Notes under the pieces: model-generated
What the model was told of the DNA's origin: nothing
Databases searched by the model: none
The model's input: only the letters and a program-made list of their open reading frames with translations
Translations under genes and position numbers: made by a program
Shown: one piece after another, positions 8,051 to 16,928 of the stretch
Position numbering within the stretch: the stretch's first letter is position 1
Layout of the letters: every line of letters starts with the position of its first letter
NCBI RefSeq assembly: GCF_001751365.1
Contig: NZ_LJGT01000037.1
Coordinates: forward strand, 434,001-498,000
DNA length: 64,000 nucleotides
Reading direction: 5' to 3'
From: Streptomyces abyssalis
GTDB lineage: Bacteria > Actinomycetota > Actinomycetes > Streptomycetales > Streptomycetaceae

Positions 8051-8992
8051 GTGGACAGAGCTCGGCCCGTACCGTACGTGCCGCCGTCGGTGGCCGCCGC
8101 GTACGACTACTGCGAGTCCGTCACGGGCCAGCAGGCCCGCAATTTCGCCTACGGAATCCGGCTGCTGCCGACCGGGAAGCGCCGGGCGATGTCCGCTCTC
8201 TACGCCTTCTCGCGGCGGGTCGACGACATCGGCGACGGCCCGCTCGAACAGTCCGTCAAGGTGGCCCGCCTCGAAGAGACCAGGGAGCTGCTCGGCCGTA
8301 TCCGGGACGGCGCGATCGACCAGGACGACACGGATCCCGTCGCCGTGGCCCTCAGCGACGCCGCCCGCCGCTACCCCGTCCCGATGGACGGGCTCGATGA
8401 ACTGATCGACGGTGTGCTGCTGGACGTACGCGGCACCACGTACGGCAGCTGGGAGGAGCTGGAGGTCTACTGCCGATGTGTGGCCGGCGCGATCGGCCGC
8501 CTCTCGCTCGGGGTGTTCGGCACCCTGCCCGGCGTGCGGGACGCCGTCCGCGCCTCCGAATACGCCGACACCCTCGGACTGGCCCTCCAGCTCACCAATA
8601 TCCTCAGGGATCTCCGGGAAGACGCTGATCACGGACGTACGTATCTGCCTGCGGAGGATCTTGAAAAGTTCGGCTGCTCCGCTGACTTCCGAAGTGACGA
8701 CGCTCAACCGGGAAGCGACTTCCACGGGCTCGTGCATCACGAAGTCCAGCGAGCCCGCGCCCTGTTCGCGCAGGGGTACCGGCTGCTCCCGCTGCTCGAC
8801 CGCAGGTCGGGTGCGTGTGTCGCCGCGATGGCCGGGATCTACCAGCGTCTGCTGGAACGTATCGCCGCCGATCCCCACGCGGTGCTGCGCGAGCGTGTAT
8901 CGCTGCCGAGCAGGCAGAAGGCGTACGTCGCGGTGCGCGGACTCACCGGCATCGACGCCCGGCACGCCGCGAGGCGGAGCGCACGCACATGA
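8051..8992 (+). CDS. hpnD: Presqualene diphosphate synthase HpnD
   Basis: A 313-residue head-to-head prenyl synthase with both catalytic Asp motifs intact. These are 'SRRVDDIGDG' (around residue 57) and 'LTNILRDLREDADHGRTYLPAEDLEKFG' (around 180-207), with the downstream 'RARALFAQGYRLLPLLDRR' typical of this family. It condenses two farnesyl diphosphates to presqualene diphosphate, which hpnC and hpnE process to squalene. GTG 8051 was chosen because it directly follows the hpnC stop; the longer open frame upstream lies inside hpnC. Its stop overlaps the hpnE ATG as ATGA, indicating coupling. Confidence 0.94.
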   Translation: MDRARPVPYVPPSVAAAYDYCESVTGQQARNFAYGIRLLPTGKRRAMSALYAFSRRVDDIGDGPLEQSVKVARLEETRELLGRIRDGAIDQDDTDPVAVALSDAARRYPVPMDGLDELIDGVLLDVRGTTYGSWEELEVYCRCVAGAIGRLSLGVFGTLPGVRDAVRASEYADTLGLALQLTNILRDLREDADHGRTYLPAEDLEKFGCSADFRSDDAQPGSDFHGLVHHEVQRARALFAQGYRLLPLLDRRSGACVAAMAGIYQRLLERIAADPHAVLRERVSLPSRQKAYVAVRGLTGIDARHAARRSART

Positions 8993-10572
8993 CAAGGGCT
9001 GACACCGGCCGGACGGCCGCTCGTGGCGACAGCGTCAGGAGCCGCGACGCCGTCGTGATCGGCGGCGGGATCGCCGGGGTCACCGCGGCGCTCCGGCTGG
9101 CCGACGCAGGCGTGCACACGACGCTCCTCGAGTCGCGCCCGCGCCTGGGCGGGCTGGCCTTCTCCTTCCGCCGCGACTCCCCGGCCGGGGGGCTCACCGT
9201 CGACAACGGGCAGCATGTGCACCTGCGTTGCTGCGACGCGTACACCTGGTTCCTGCGGCGGATCGGCGGCGAGGGACTCGCTCCGCTGCAGCGGCGCCTG
9301 GATGTGCCCGTACTCGATGTGGCCCCCGCGCGGCCCCGGTTGAGCAGGCTGCGCCGCAACTCACTGCCGGTACCGCTGCACTTGGCCGCCGGAATGGCGA
9401 ACTACCGGCATCTGTCGCCTGTGGAGAGAGGGCTTGCCGCGCGCGCCGCGCTCGCCCTGCAGAGGCTCGACCCGGCCGATCCCGCCCTGGACGACGTGGA
9501 CTTCGCGACCTGGCTGCACGCACAGGGCCAGAGCGGCCGTGCCATCCGAGCGCTCTGGGACCTGGTGGGCACGGCCACGCTCAACGCCCGTGCGCCGCAT
9601 GCCTCGTTGGGCCTCGCGGTGAAGGTCTTCCGGACGGGCCTGCTGTCCGCCCCGGGCGCCGCCGACATCGGGATCTCCCGCGTACCGCTCGGGCATCTGC
9701 ACGACACGCTCGCCCGTGAGGCTCTGCGGACAGCCGGTGTACGGACGCTGACCCAGGCCAGGGCCCGCGCGCTGACCGCGGCACCCGGCGGCGGCTGGAA
9801 CATCTCCGCCGAGCACGGTCAGGGGACCACGGAGGAACACCGCGCCGACGCGGTCGTGCTGGCCGTGCCCCAGCGCGAGGCACACGGTCTGCTGCCCGAA
9901 GGGGCGCTGCCCGCGCCCGGCAGGCTTCTGGAGATCGGCACCGCCCCGATCCTCAACCTCCACGTGGTCTACGACCGCCGCGTGCTGCGCCGTCCCTTCT
10001 TCGCCGCGCTCGGAACGCCCGTCCAGTGGGTCTTCGACCGCAGCGGTCCCTCCGGGCTCGGCCGCGGCCAGTACCTCGCGGTCTCCCAGTCGGCGGCGCA
10101 CGGAGAGATCGACCGGCCCGTCCCGGAGCTCCGGGAGCGCTATCTGCCGGAGCTCGAACGCCTGCTGCCCGCCGCACGGACCGCTCGGGTGGTGGACTTC
10201 TTCGTCACCCGCGAGCGCACCGCCACCTTCGATCCGCGCCCCGGCGTCGGCCGGCTCCGCCCCTCAACCCGCACGGCGGCTCCCGGCGTCTGCCTGGCGG
10301 GAGCTTGGACCGATACTGGCTGGCCGGCGACCATGGAGGGCGCCGTACGGAGTGGAGCGACCGCCGCCAGGGAAGCCCTCACCGTCATGGGCCGCCCGTA
10401 CGACAATGATCCGGTGCCAGGCACCACACGAAAGGGCGGTGGCATGAGCAGCGCCGACGCAGGCGGCACGTCCGGAGACAGCAGACGGACGGCACCGCAG
10501 CATCCCCCCACACCGTCACCGCGAGCAGCGGTACCCGCACGGCCCGCACATAACGCAGAGGAGACCCCGTGA
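8989..10572 (+). CDS. hpnE: Hydroxysqualene dehydroxylase HpnE (FAD-dependent)
   Basis: A 527-residue FAD amine-oxidase/phytoene-desaturase-like protein. It has the dinucleotide motif 'VVIGGGIAGVTAALRLADAG' near residues 18-38 and 'LESRPRLGGLAFSF' after it. The C-terminal FAD motif is 'GVCLAGAWTDTGWPATMEGAVRSG' near 435-458. HpnE reduces hydroxysqualene to squalene. The enzyme proper ends about residue 475. The last ~50 residues are Pro/Ala/Ser-rich and look disordered, which makes it longer than usual. The ATG overlaps hpnD (ATGA) and its TGA overlaps the next GTG (GTGA). Confidence 0.92.
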   Translation: MTRADTGRTAARGDSVRSRDAVVIGGGIAGVTAALRLADAGVHTTLLESRPRLGGLAFSFRRDSPAGGLTVDNGQHVHLRCCDAYTWFLRRIGGEGLAPLQRRLDVPVLDVAPARPRLSRLRRNSLPVPLHLAAGMANYRHLSPVERGLAARAALALQRLDPADPALDDVDFATWLHAQGQSGRAIRALWDLVGTATLNARAPHASLGLAVKVFRTGLLSAPGAADIGISRVPLGHLHDTLAREALRTAGVRTLTQARARALTAAPGGGWNISAEHGQGTTEEHRADAVVLAVPQREAHGLLPEGALPAPGRLLEIGTAPILNLHVVYDRRVLRRPFFAALGTPVQWVFDRSGPSGLGRGQYLAVSQSAAHGEIDRPVPELRERYLPELERLLPAARTARVVDFFVTRERTATFDPRPGVGRLRPSTRTAAPGVCLAGAWTDTGWPATMEGAVRSGATAAREALTVMGRPYDNDPVPGTTRKGGGMSSADAGGTSGDSRRTAPQHPPTPSPRAAVPARPAHNAEETP

Positions 10573-11639
10573 CAACGGCGAACCAGCACACCGTCGTCGA
10601 CAACACGAGCGTCAGCGCTCTGCTGGAACGCGGGCGAAGGCTCGCGACTCCCATGCTCCGCGCCGCGGTCGCCCGCCTCGCGCCACCGATGGACACCGTC
10701 GCCGCGTATCACTTCGGGTGGATCGACGAGAGCGGGCGCCCCTCGGAGGCGTCCGGCGGCAAGGCCGTACGCCCCTCGCTGGCCCTGCTCTCGGCCGAGG
10801 TCACCGGAGCCCCGCCGGAGACGGGCCTGCCCGGCGCCGTCGCCGTGGAACTCGTGCACAACTTCTCGCTGCTGCACGACGACCTGATGGACGGCGACGA
10901 GCAGCGGCGCCACCGCGACACCGTGTGGAAGGTGCACGGCCCGGCACAGGCGATCCTCGTCGGCGACGCGCTCTTCGCCCTCGCCAACGAAATACTGCTG
11001 GAGCCCGGTACGCCCGAGGCGGGCCGCGCGACGCGGCGCCTGACGCGGGCCACCCGCAAGCTCATCGACGGGCAGGCACAGGACATCTCCTATGAGGACC
11101 GTGAGCAGGTCACGGTCGAGGAGTGCCTGGAGATGGAGGGCAACAAGACGGGCGCGCTGCTCGCCTGCGCCGTCTCCATCGGCGCCGTGCTGGGCGGTGC
11201 CGACGACCGCACCGCCGACGCCCTGGAGTCCTACGGCTACCACCTGGGTCTCGCCTTCCAGGCCGTCGACGACGTACTGGGCATCTGGGGCGACCCCGAA
11301 GCCACGGGCAAGCAGACCTGGAGCGACCTGAGGCAGCGGAAGAAGTCCCTCCCCGTCGTCGCCGCTCTCGCCTCTCCCGACCCGGCAGCCGCACGCCTTG
11401 CCGAGCTGATGCGGGCGGACGCGACGAAGAGCCAGGCGGAGTTCGAGGACTTCGACGAGGCCGAGTTCGCCACGCGTGCCGCGCTGATCGAGGAGGCGGG
11501 CGGCCGCGAGTGGACCTCCGCCGAGGCGCAGCGGCAGCACACGACCGCTCTCGCCGCCCTCGAACCCGTCGACATGCCCGCGCACGTGCGCGATCAGCTG
11601 ACGGCCCTGGCCGACTTCGTCGTCGTACGACAGCGATGA
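10569..11639 (+). CDS. Polyprenyl (farnesyl-type) diphosphate synthase
   Basis: A 356-residue all-helical prenyl synthase with the first Asp-rich motif 'LLHDDLMDGDEQRR' (D104-D108). The second motif is 'QAVDDVLGIWGDP', where the last Asp of DDxxD is replaced by Gly, a common actinobacterial variant. It elongates dimethylallyl diphosphate with isopentenyl diphosphate, most likely to the C15 farnesyl diphosphate used by hpnD. The GTG start overlaps the hpnE stop by four bases, so the supply of FPP is tied to squalene synthesis. Chain length is inferred from context only. Confidence 0.92.
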   Translation: MTTANQHTVVDNTSVSALLERGRRLATPMLRAAVARLAPPMDTVAAYHFGWIDESGRPSEASGGKAVRPSLALLSAEVTGAPPETGLPGAVAVELVHNFSLLHDDLMDGDEQRRHRDTVWKVHGPAQAILVGDALFALANEILLEPGTPEAGRATRRLTRATRKLIDGQAQDISYEDREQVTVEECLEMEGNKTGALLACAVSIGAVLGGADDRTADALESYGYHLGLAFQAVDDVLGIWGDPEATGKQTWSDLRQRKKSLPVVAALASPDPAAARLAELMRADATKSQAEFEDFDEAEFATRAALIEEAGGREWTSAEAQRQHTTALAALEPVDMPAHVRDQLTALADFVVVRQR

Positions 11640-11690
11640 CCACCCGCCCCGGCGCTCACCGCGTCGCCGGACCTTCCCGGAGGGACTGAG

Positions 11691-13715
11691 ATGACAGCGA
11701 CGACGGACACCGGCGCCGGGGCGAGCGCCACCGCCGAGGCGGGAAGCGCCGGGAGCCTCGCCGAGCGCGCGGAGCACGCCGCCGCCCGCGCAGTGGAGAA
11801 CCTGCTGGCCAGGCAGGACGCGGCCGGCTGGTGGAAGGGCGACCTGGAGACCAACGTCACCATGGACGCCGAGGACCTGCTGCTGCGCGAGTTCCTCGGC
11901 GTCCGCGACGAGACCACCACGCGGGAGTCGGCCCGCTTCGTGCGCTCCCAGCAGCGGGCGGACGGCACCTGGGCGACCTTCCACGGCGGGCCGGGCGACC
12001 TGTCGACCACCATCGAGGCGTACGTCGCGCTCCGGCTCGCCGGCGACGCCCCCCACGCACCGCACATGGAACGGGCCTCGGCGTGGGTGCGGGAGCAGGG
12101 CGGCGTCGCCTCCAGCCGGGTGTTCACCCGCATCTGGCTGGCGCTCTTCGGCTGGTGGCGCTGGGAGGACCTGCCCGAGATGCCGCCGGAGATGATCTGG
12201 TTCCCGAAGTGGTTCCCGCTCAACATCTACGACTTCGGCTGCTGGGCCCGGCAGACGATCGTGCCGCTCACGGTGGTGTGCGCGAAGCGCCCCGTACGGC
12301 CGGCGCCGTTCCGGCTCGACGAACTGCACCGGGACCCGGCGTGCCCCAACCCTCCGCGCGCGATGGCGCCCGCGGCCAGCTGGGAGGGCTTCTTCCAGCG
12401 CCTGGACCGCACACTGCACGCCTACCGCAAGGTCGCCTCCCGCTCGCTGCGTTCGGCGGCGCTGCGCAGCGCCGCCCGCTGGATCATCGAGCGGCAGGAG
12501 AACGACGGCTGCTGGGGAGGCATCCAGCCGCCCGCCGTGTACTCGCTGATCGCGCTGCGCCTCCTCGGCTACGACCTGGACCACCCCGTCATGCGGGCCG
12601 GACTGGCATCCCTGGACCGCTACACGGTCCGGTACGAGGGCGCCCGCGAGGGCCAGGACACGGGAGCGGCGCCGGACGGCGAGGACGGTGCGGTGCGGAT
12701 GGTCGAGGCGTGCCAGTCACCCGTGTGGGACACCTGCCTGGCCACCATCGCGCTCGCCGACGCGGGGCTGGCTCCCGACCATCCCGCACTGGTCAAGGCA
12801 GCCGGCTGGATGCTCGGCGAGCAGGTGCTGCGGCAGGGCGACTGGTCCGTACGCAAGCCTCAACTGCCGCCCGGCGGCTGGGCGTTCGAGTTCCACAACG
12901 ACAACTATCCCGACACCGACGACACCGCCGAGGTCGTCCTCGCGCTGCGCCGCGTACGCCACCACGATCAGCAGCGCGTGGACACCGCCGTACGCAGGGC
13001 CGTGCGCTGGAGCCTGGGCATGCAGTCCAGGAACGGCGCCTGGGGTGCCTTCGACGCCGACAACGACAGCGCCTTCCCCAACCGGCTGCCGTTCTGCGAC
13101 TTCGGCGAGGTCATCGACCCGCCCTCCGCGGACGTGACCGCCCACATGGTGGAGATGCTCGCCTTCGAGGGGAGGCACGACGACCCCCGGGTGCGCAGAG
13201 CCGTCTCCTGGCTGCTGTCCGAACAGGAAGCCGGCGGTGCCTGGTTCGGCCGCTGGGGCGTCAACTACATCTACGGCACGGGCTCCGTGGTGCCTGCGCT
13301 GGTCGCCGCGGGGCTGCCCGCGTCCCATCCGGCCGTCCGCCGCGCCGTGAACTGGCTGGAGAGCGTCCAGAACGGCGACGGCGGCTGGGGCGAGGACCTG
13401 CGTTCCTACCGTCCGGGCCATGAGCGCGAGTGGGCCGGACGGGGCACCTCCACCGCGTCGCAGACCGGCTGGGCCCTCCTCGCGCTGCTCGCGGCGGGGG
13501 AGCGGGAATCGATGTCCGTGGAGCAGGGGATCAGCTGGCTCGTGCGTACGCAGCAGGAGGACGGCTCCTGGGACGAGCCGCACTTCACCGGCACCGGCTT
13601 CCCCTGGGACTTCTCCATCAACTACCACCTCTACCGGCAGGTCTTCCCGCTCACCGCACTCGGCCGGTATCTGCACGGCACGGGTGCCGCTCCCGGGCGG
13701 CAGGAAGAGAGATGA
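11691..13715 (+). CDS. shc: Squalene-hopene cyclase
   Basis: A 674-residue class II triterpene cyclase. The protonating motif DTDDTA is at residues 408-413. Many QW-type repeats are visible, such as 'QRADGTWATFHGG', 'QENDGCWGGIQ', 'QSRNGAWGAFD', 'QEAGGAWFGRWG', 'QNGDGGWGED' and 'QQEDGSWDE'. The C-terminal 'FTGTGFPWDFSINYHLYRQVFPLTALGRY' is characteristic. It cyclises squalene to hop-22(29)-ene at the membrane surface. ATG 11691 follows GGAGGG. The stop overlaps hpnG as ATGA. The length matches the family. Confidence 0.97.
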   Translation: MTATTDTGAGASATAEAGSAGSLAERAEHAAARAVENLLARQDAAGWWKGDLETNVTMDAEDLLLREFLGVRDETTTRESARFVRSQQRADGTWATFHGGPGDLSTTIEAYVALRLAGDAPHAPHMERASAWVREQGGVASSRVFTRIWLALFGWWRWEDLPEMPPEMIWFPKWFPLNIYDFGCWARQTIVPLTVVCAKRPVRPAPFRLDELHRDPACPNPPRAMAPAASWEGFFQRLDRTLHAYRKVASRSLRSAALRSAARWIIERQENDGCWGGIQPPAVYSLIALRLLGYDLDHPVMRAGLASLDRYTVRYEGAREGQDTGAAPDGEDGAVRMVEACQSPVWDTCLATIALADAGLAPDHPALVKAAGWMLGEQVLRQGDWSVRKPQLPPGGWAFEFHNDNYPDTDDTAEVVLALRRVRHHDQQRVDTAVRRAVRWSLGMQSRNGAWGAFDADNDSAFPNRLPFCDFGEVIDPPSADVTAHMVEMLAFEGRHDDPRVRRAVSWLLSEQEAGGAWFGRWGVNYIYGTGSVVPALVAAGLPASHPAVRRAVNWLESVQNGDGGWGEDLRSYRPGHEREWAGRGTSTASQTGWALLALLAAGERESMSVEQGISWLVRTQQEDGSWDEPHFTGTGFPWDFSINYHLYRQVFPLTALGRYLHGTGAAPGRQEER

Positions 13716-14386
13716 CAGTCTCCGGTGACCGCGGCCCCCTGCTGATCGCCTGCGCGCTGGGCATCGAACGGCTCGCGCTGCGGCGCTTCGGCGACGCCCC
13801 GGACGGGGCGGACGGGCAGGTCACCGTGGTGCGTACCGGGATGGGCCCGCACGCGGCGGAACGCGCGGTCGCGCGGGTGCTGCGAGACGAGCGCGAGGCC
13901 GGCAGCACCGCGGTCGTCGCCACGGGATTCTGCGCCGGGCTTCTCCCCGGTATGCACCCCGGCGACCTCGTCGTGGCCGACGAGACACGGGACGCCGCCG
14001 GGCGTACGGAATGCACGGGGACGAAGCTGCTGGCCGACGCCCTGCGCCCGCACGGAACGGTGCACGTCGGGCCGCTCGCCGGCTCCGCGCACATCGTGCA
14101 CGGGCCCGCACGGGCCGCGCTGCACAGCACGACCGCGGCCGTGGCCGCCGACATGGAGTCGGCCGCCACGCTGCGCACCGCCACGCTCCCGCTTCGGGAC
14201 GGGGCGGCGGCCGGGCCGGAGCGGAAGCGTCCCGTTGCGGCCGTACGGGTGGTGGTCGACGCCCCAGGACATGAACTGATCCGTCCCGGGACACTGCGAG
14301 GTGGAATATCGGCATTCCGCGTACTCCGCGGCCTTATGCCCGCATTCCTCGAATGGCACCGATCCTTGCTGCTCCCCTGGAGGTGA
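13712..14386 (+). CDS. hpnG: Hopanoid phosphorylase HpnG (nucleoside phosphorylase family)
   Basis: A 224-residue purine/uridine phosphorylase-like protein. It has 'ATGFCAGLLPGMHPGDLVVADE' and the nucleoside-binding 'AADMESAATLRTA' near residue 150. HpnG removes adenine from adenosylhopane to give ribosylhopane (or its phosphate). ATG 13712 overlaps the shc stop and heads straight into the conserved 'LLIACALGIERLALRR'; longer frames upstream run inside shc. It is followed 7 bases later by hpnH, which makes its substrate. Confidence 0.9.
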   Translation: MTVSGDRGPLLIACALGIERLALRRFGDAPDGADGQVTVVRTGMGPHAAERAVARVLRDEREAGSTAVVATGFCAGLLPGMHPGDLVVADETRDAAGRTECTGTKLLADALRPHGTVHVGPLAGSAHIVHGPARAALHSTTAAVAADMESAATLRTATLPLRDGAAAGPERKRPVAAVRVVVDAPGHELIRPGTLRGGISAFRVLRGLMPAFLEWHRSLLLPWR

Positions 14387-14393
14387 GCGAGTC

Positions 14394-15407
14394 ATGGCCA
14401 TGCCTCTGCGTCAGACCGTCCGAATCGGCACCTATCTCTTCCAGCAGAAGCTGCGAGGCCGCGAGAAGTTCCCGTTGATCGTGGAGCTGGAGCCGTTGTA
14501 CGCCTGCAACCTGGCGTGCGAGGGGTGCGGGAAGATCCAGCACCCCGCGGGTGTCCTCAAGCAGCGGATGCCGGTCGCTCAGGCGGTCGGGGCGGTCACG
14601 GAGTCGGGCGCGCCGATGGTCTCCATCGCCGGTGGCGAGCCGTTGATGCACCCGCAGATCGGGGAGATCGTCCGCCAGCTCGTGGCCAAGAAGAAGTACG
14701 TCTTCCTGTGCACGAACGCGATGCTGCTGCGCAAGAAGCTGAAGGAGTTCACGCCGTCCCCGTACTTCGCCTTCGCGGTGCACATCGACGGACTGCGCGA
14801 GCGGCACGACGAGTCGGTGGCGAAGGAGGGTGTCTTCGACGAGGCGGTGGAAGCGATGAAGGAGGCCAAGCGGCGCGGGTTCCGCGTCACCACCAACTCG
14901 ACGTTCTTCAACACCGACACGCCTCAGACCGTCATCGAGGTCCTCGACTACCTGAACGACGAGCTGCAGGTGGACGAGATGATGGTCTCGCCCGCCTACG
15001 CATACGAAAAGGCCCCGGACCAGGAGCACTTCCTCGGTGTCGAGCAGACCCGTGAGCTGTTCCGCAAGGCTTTCGCCGGTGGCAACCGGCGTCGCTGGCG
15101 CCTCAATCACAGTCCGCTCTTCCTCGACTTCCTCGAAGGCAAGGCCGACTTCCCGTGCACGGCCTGGGCGATCCCCAACTACTCCCTCTTCGGGTGGCAG
15201 CGGCCCTGCTACCTGATGAGCGACGGATACGTCACCACGTACAAGGAGCTCGTCGAGGAGACCGACTGGGAAGCCTACGGGCGCGGACGCGACCCCCGCT
15301 GCGCCAACTGCATGGCGCACTGCGGATACGAACCGACCGCCGTGCTGGCCACGATGGGCTCGCTCAAGGAGTCGCTCCGCGCGGCCCGGGACACCGTACG
15401 CGCCTGA
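14394..15407 (+). CDS. hpnH: Adenosyl-hopene transferase HpnH (radical SAM)
   Basis: A 337-residue radical SAM enzyme with the cluster motif C-x3-C-x2-C in 'YACNLACEGCGKIQHP' (C38, C42, C45). It also has 'SIAGGEPLMHPQI' for SAM binding and a C-terminal Cys cluster in 'PRCANCMAHCGYEPTA'. HpnH joins a 5'-deoxyadenosyl radical to hopene, forming adenosylhopane, the first step of C35 hopanoids. ATG 14394 is preceded by GGAGGTGAG; extending upstream would overlap hpnG. Length and motifs are fully normal for the family. Confidence 0.96.
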   Translation: MAMPLRQTVRIGTYLFQQKLRGREKFPLIVELEPLYACNLACEGCGKIQHPAGVLKQRMPVAQAVGAVTESGAPMVSIAGGEPLMHPQIGEIVRQLVAKKKYVFLCTNAMLLRKKLKEFTPSPYFAFAVHIDGLRERHDESVAKEGVFDEAVEAMKEAKRRGFRVTTNSTFFNTDTPQTVIEVLDYLNDELQVDEMMVSPAYAYEKAPDQEHFLGVEQTRELFRKAFAGGNRRRWRLNHSPLFLDFLEGKADFPCTAWAIPNYSLFGWQRPCYLMSDGYVTTYKELVEETDWEAYGRGRDPRCANCMAHCGYEPTAVLATMGSLKESLRAARDTVRA

Positions 15408-15490
15408 CCGAGCCCTGCCCTTGCGGCCGCCGCCGGGCAGCGGACCGCACTCCACGACGAGGAATCCGACACCGAGAAGGGGGCCGGGGG

Positions 15491-16873
15491 ATGAGCGACT
15501 TCGACCTCAACGAGCTGCTGGCGGAACGCGGAGCCGAACGGTACGAGCTGTACGCACGGCACCTGAACCACCAGCAGCCGCGGATGCTGCGGACCATCGG
15601 CTTCGACAAGGTCTACGAACGCGCCGAGGGTGCCCATCTCTTCGACGCCGAGGGACACGACTACCTGGACATGCTCGCCGGCTTCGGCGTGATGGGAGTC
15701 GGTCGCCACCACCCCGTCGTGCGGCAGGCCCTGCACGACGTGCTCGAAGCGCAGCTGGCGGACCTCACCCGCTTCGACTGCCCTCCGCTGCCGGGGCTGC
15801 TCGCCGAGCGGCTGCTCGCGCACGCGCCGGGAATGGAGCGCGTCTACTTCGGCAACAGCGGGACGGAGGCCGTCGAGACGGCGCTGAAGTTCGCCCGGTG
15901 CGCCACCGGACGGCGGCGCGTCCTCTACTGCGACCACGCCTTCCACGGGCTCACGACAGGCTCCCTGTCGGTCAACGGGGAGGACTCCTTCCGGCGCGGG
16001 TTCGGTCCGCTGCTGCCGGACACCGCCGTGCCGCTGGGCGATCTGCCGGCTCTGGAGCGGGAGTTGAGAAGCGGCGACGTGGCGGCGCTCATCGTCGAGC
16101 CGATCCAGGGCAAGGGCGTGCACCCCACGCCGCCCGGGTTTCTGAGCGCGGCCCGCGAACTGCTGCACCGGCACGGCGCGTTGCTGATCGCGGACGAGGT
16201 GCAGACGGGCCTCGGGCGTACCGGCGACTTCTTCGCCTACCAGCACGAGGCGGATGTGCAGCCGGACCTCGTGTGCGTGGCCAAGGCGCTGTCCGGCGGT
16301 TATGTGCCGGTGAGCGCCACGCTCGGCAAGGAATGGATCTTCAAGAAGGTCTTCTCGTCGATGGACCGGGTGCAGGTCCACTCGGCGAGCTTCGGCTCCA
16401 ACGCGCAGGCGATGGCCGCCGGGCTGGCGACACTGGCCGTACTGGAGAACGAGGACCTCACCTCCAGGGCCCGCCGCACCGGGGACATGCTGCGGAGCAG
16501 ACTCGCGGACCTCGTGGGGGACTACGAGATGCTCAAAGAGGTGCGCGGGCGCGGACTGATGACGGGCATCGAGTTCGGCAGGCCCAAATCCCTCGGCCTG
16601 CGCGGCCGCTGGACGATGCTGCAGGCGGCGCGGAAGGGACTCTTCGCGCAGATGGTGGTCGTACCGCTGATGCAGCGGCACCGCATCCTCACCCAAGTCT
16701 CCGGCGACGAGCTCGAAGTCATCAAGCTCACGCCGCCGTTGGTGATCGGGGAGCCGGAAGTCGAGCGCTTCGTGGGCGCGTTCAAGGAGATCATGGACGA
16801 GGCGCACGACGGCGGGGGCCTGATGTGGGAGTTCGGGCGCAATCTGATCAAGCAGGCGGCGGCGAACCGCTGA
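15491..16873 (+). CDS. hpnO: Class III aminotransferase, HpnO-like (aminobacteriohopanetriol formation)
   Basis: A 460-residue PLP enzyme of the class III (acetylornithine-type) fold. It has 'YFGNSGTEAVETALKFAR' (cofactor phosphate region near 117-134), 'LIADEVQTGLGRTG' with the PLP-pyridine Asp, and the Schiff-base lysine in 'CVAKALSGGYVPVSATLG' near residue 266. As the last gene of the hopanoid operon it most likely aminates ribosylhopane to aminobacteriohopanetriol, the major streptomycete C35 hopanoid. The 83-base gap after hpnH contains no gene. From memory of the S. coelicolor cluster, an ispG and a dxs homologue sit at this point; here they are absent. Confidence 0.85.
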   Translation: MSDFDLNELLAERGAERYELYARHLNHQQPRMLRTIGFDKVYERAEGAHLFDAEGHDYLDMLAGFGVMGVGRHHPVVRQALHDVLEAQLADLTRFDCPPLPGLLAERLLAHAPGMERVYFGNSGTEAVETALKFARCATGRRRVLYCDHAFHGLTTGSLSVNGEDSFRRGFGPLLPDTAVPLGDLPALERELRSGDVAALIVEPIQGKGVHPTPPGFLSAARELLHRHGALLIADEVQTGLGRTGDFFAYQHEADVQPDLVCVAKALSGGYVPVSATLGKEWIFKKVFSSMDRVQVHSASFGSNAQAMAAGLATLAVLENEDLTSRARRTGDMLRSRLADLVGDYEMLKEVRGRGLMTGIEFGRPKSLGLRGRWTMLQAARKGLFAQMVVVPLMQRHRILTQVSGDELEVIKLTPPLVIGEPEVERFVGAFKEIMDEAHDGGGLMWEFGRNLIKQAAANR

Positions 16874-16891
16874 GCACACCCGCGAGCGTCC

Positions 16892-16908
16892 GCCCGCATT
16901 CCGCGGGC
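16892..16908. terminator. Short hairpin between convergent hpnO and phosphatase genes
   Basis: GCCCGC (16892-16897) pairs with GCGGGC (16903-16908) around a 5-base loop. The stem is only 6 bp but it lies in the 55-base gap between convergent genes. Weak to moderate support as a terminator. Confidence 0.4.
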
Positions 16909-16928
16909 ACCGCCGTCCCGCGCGTCCG

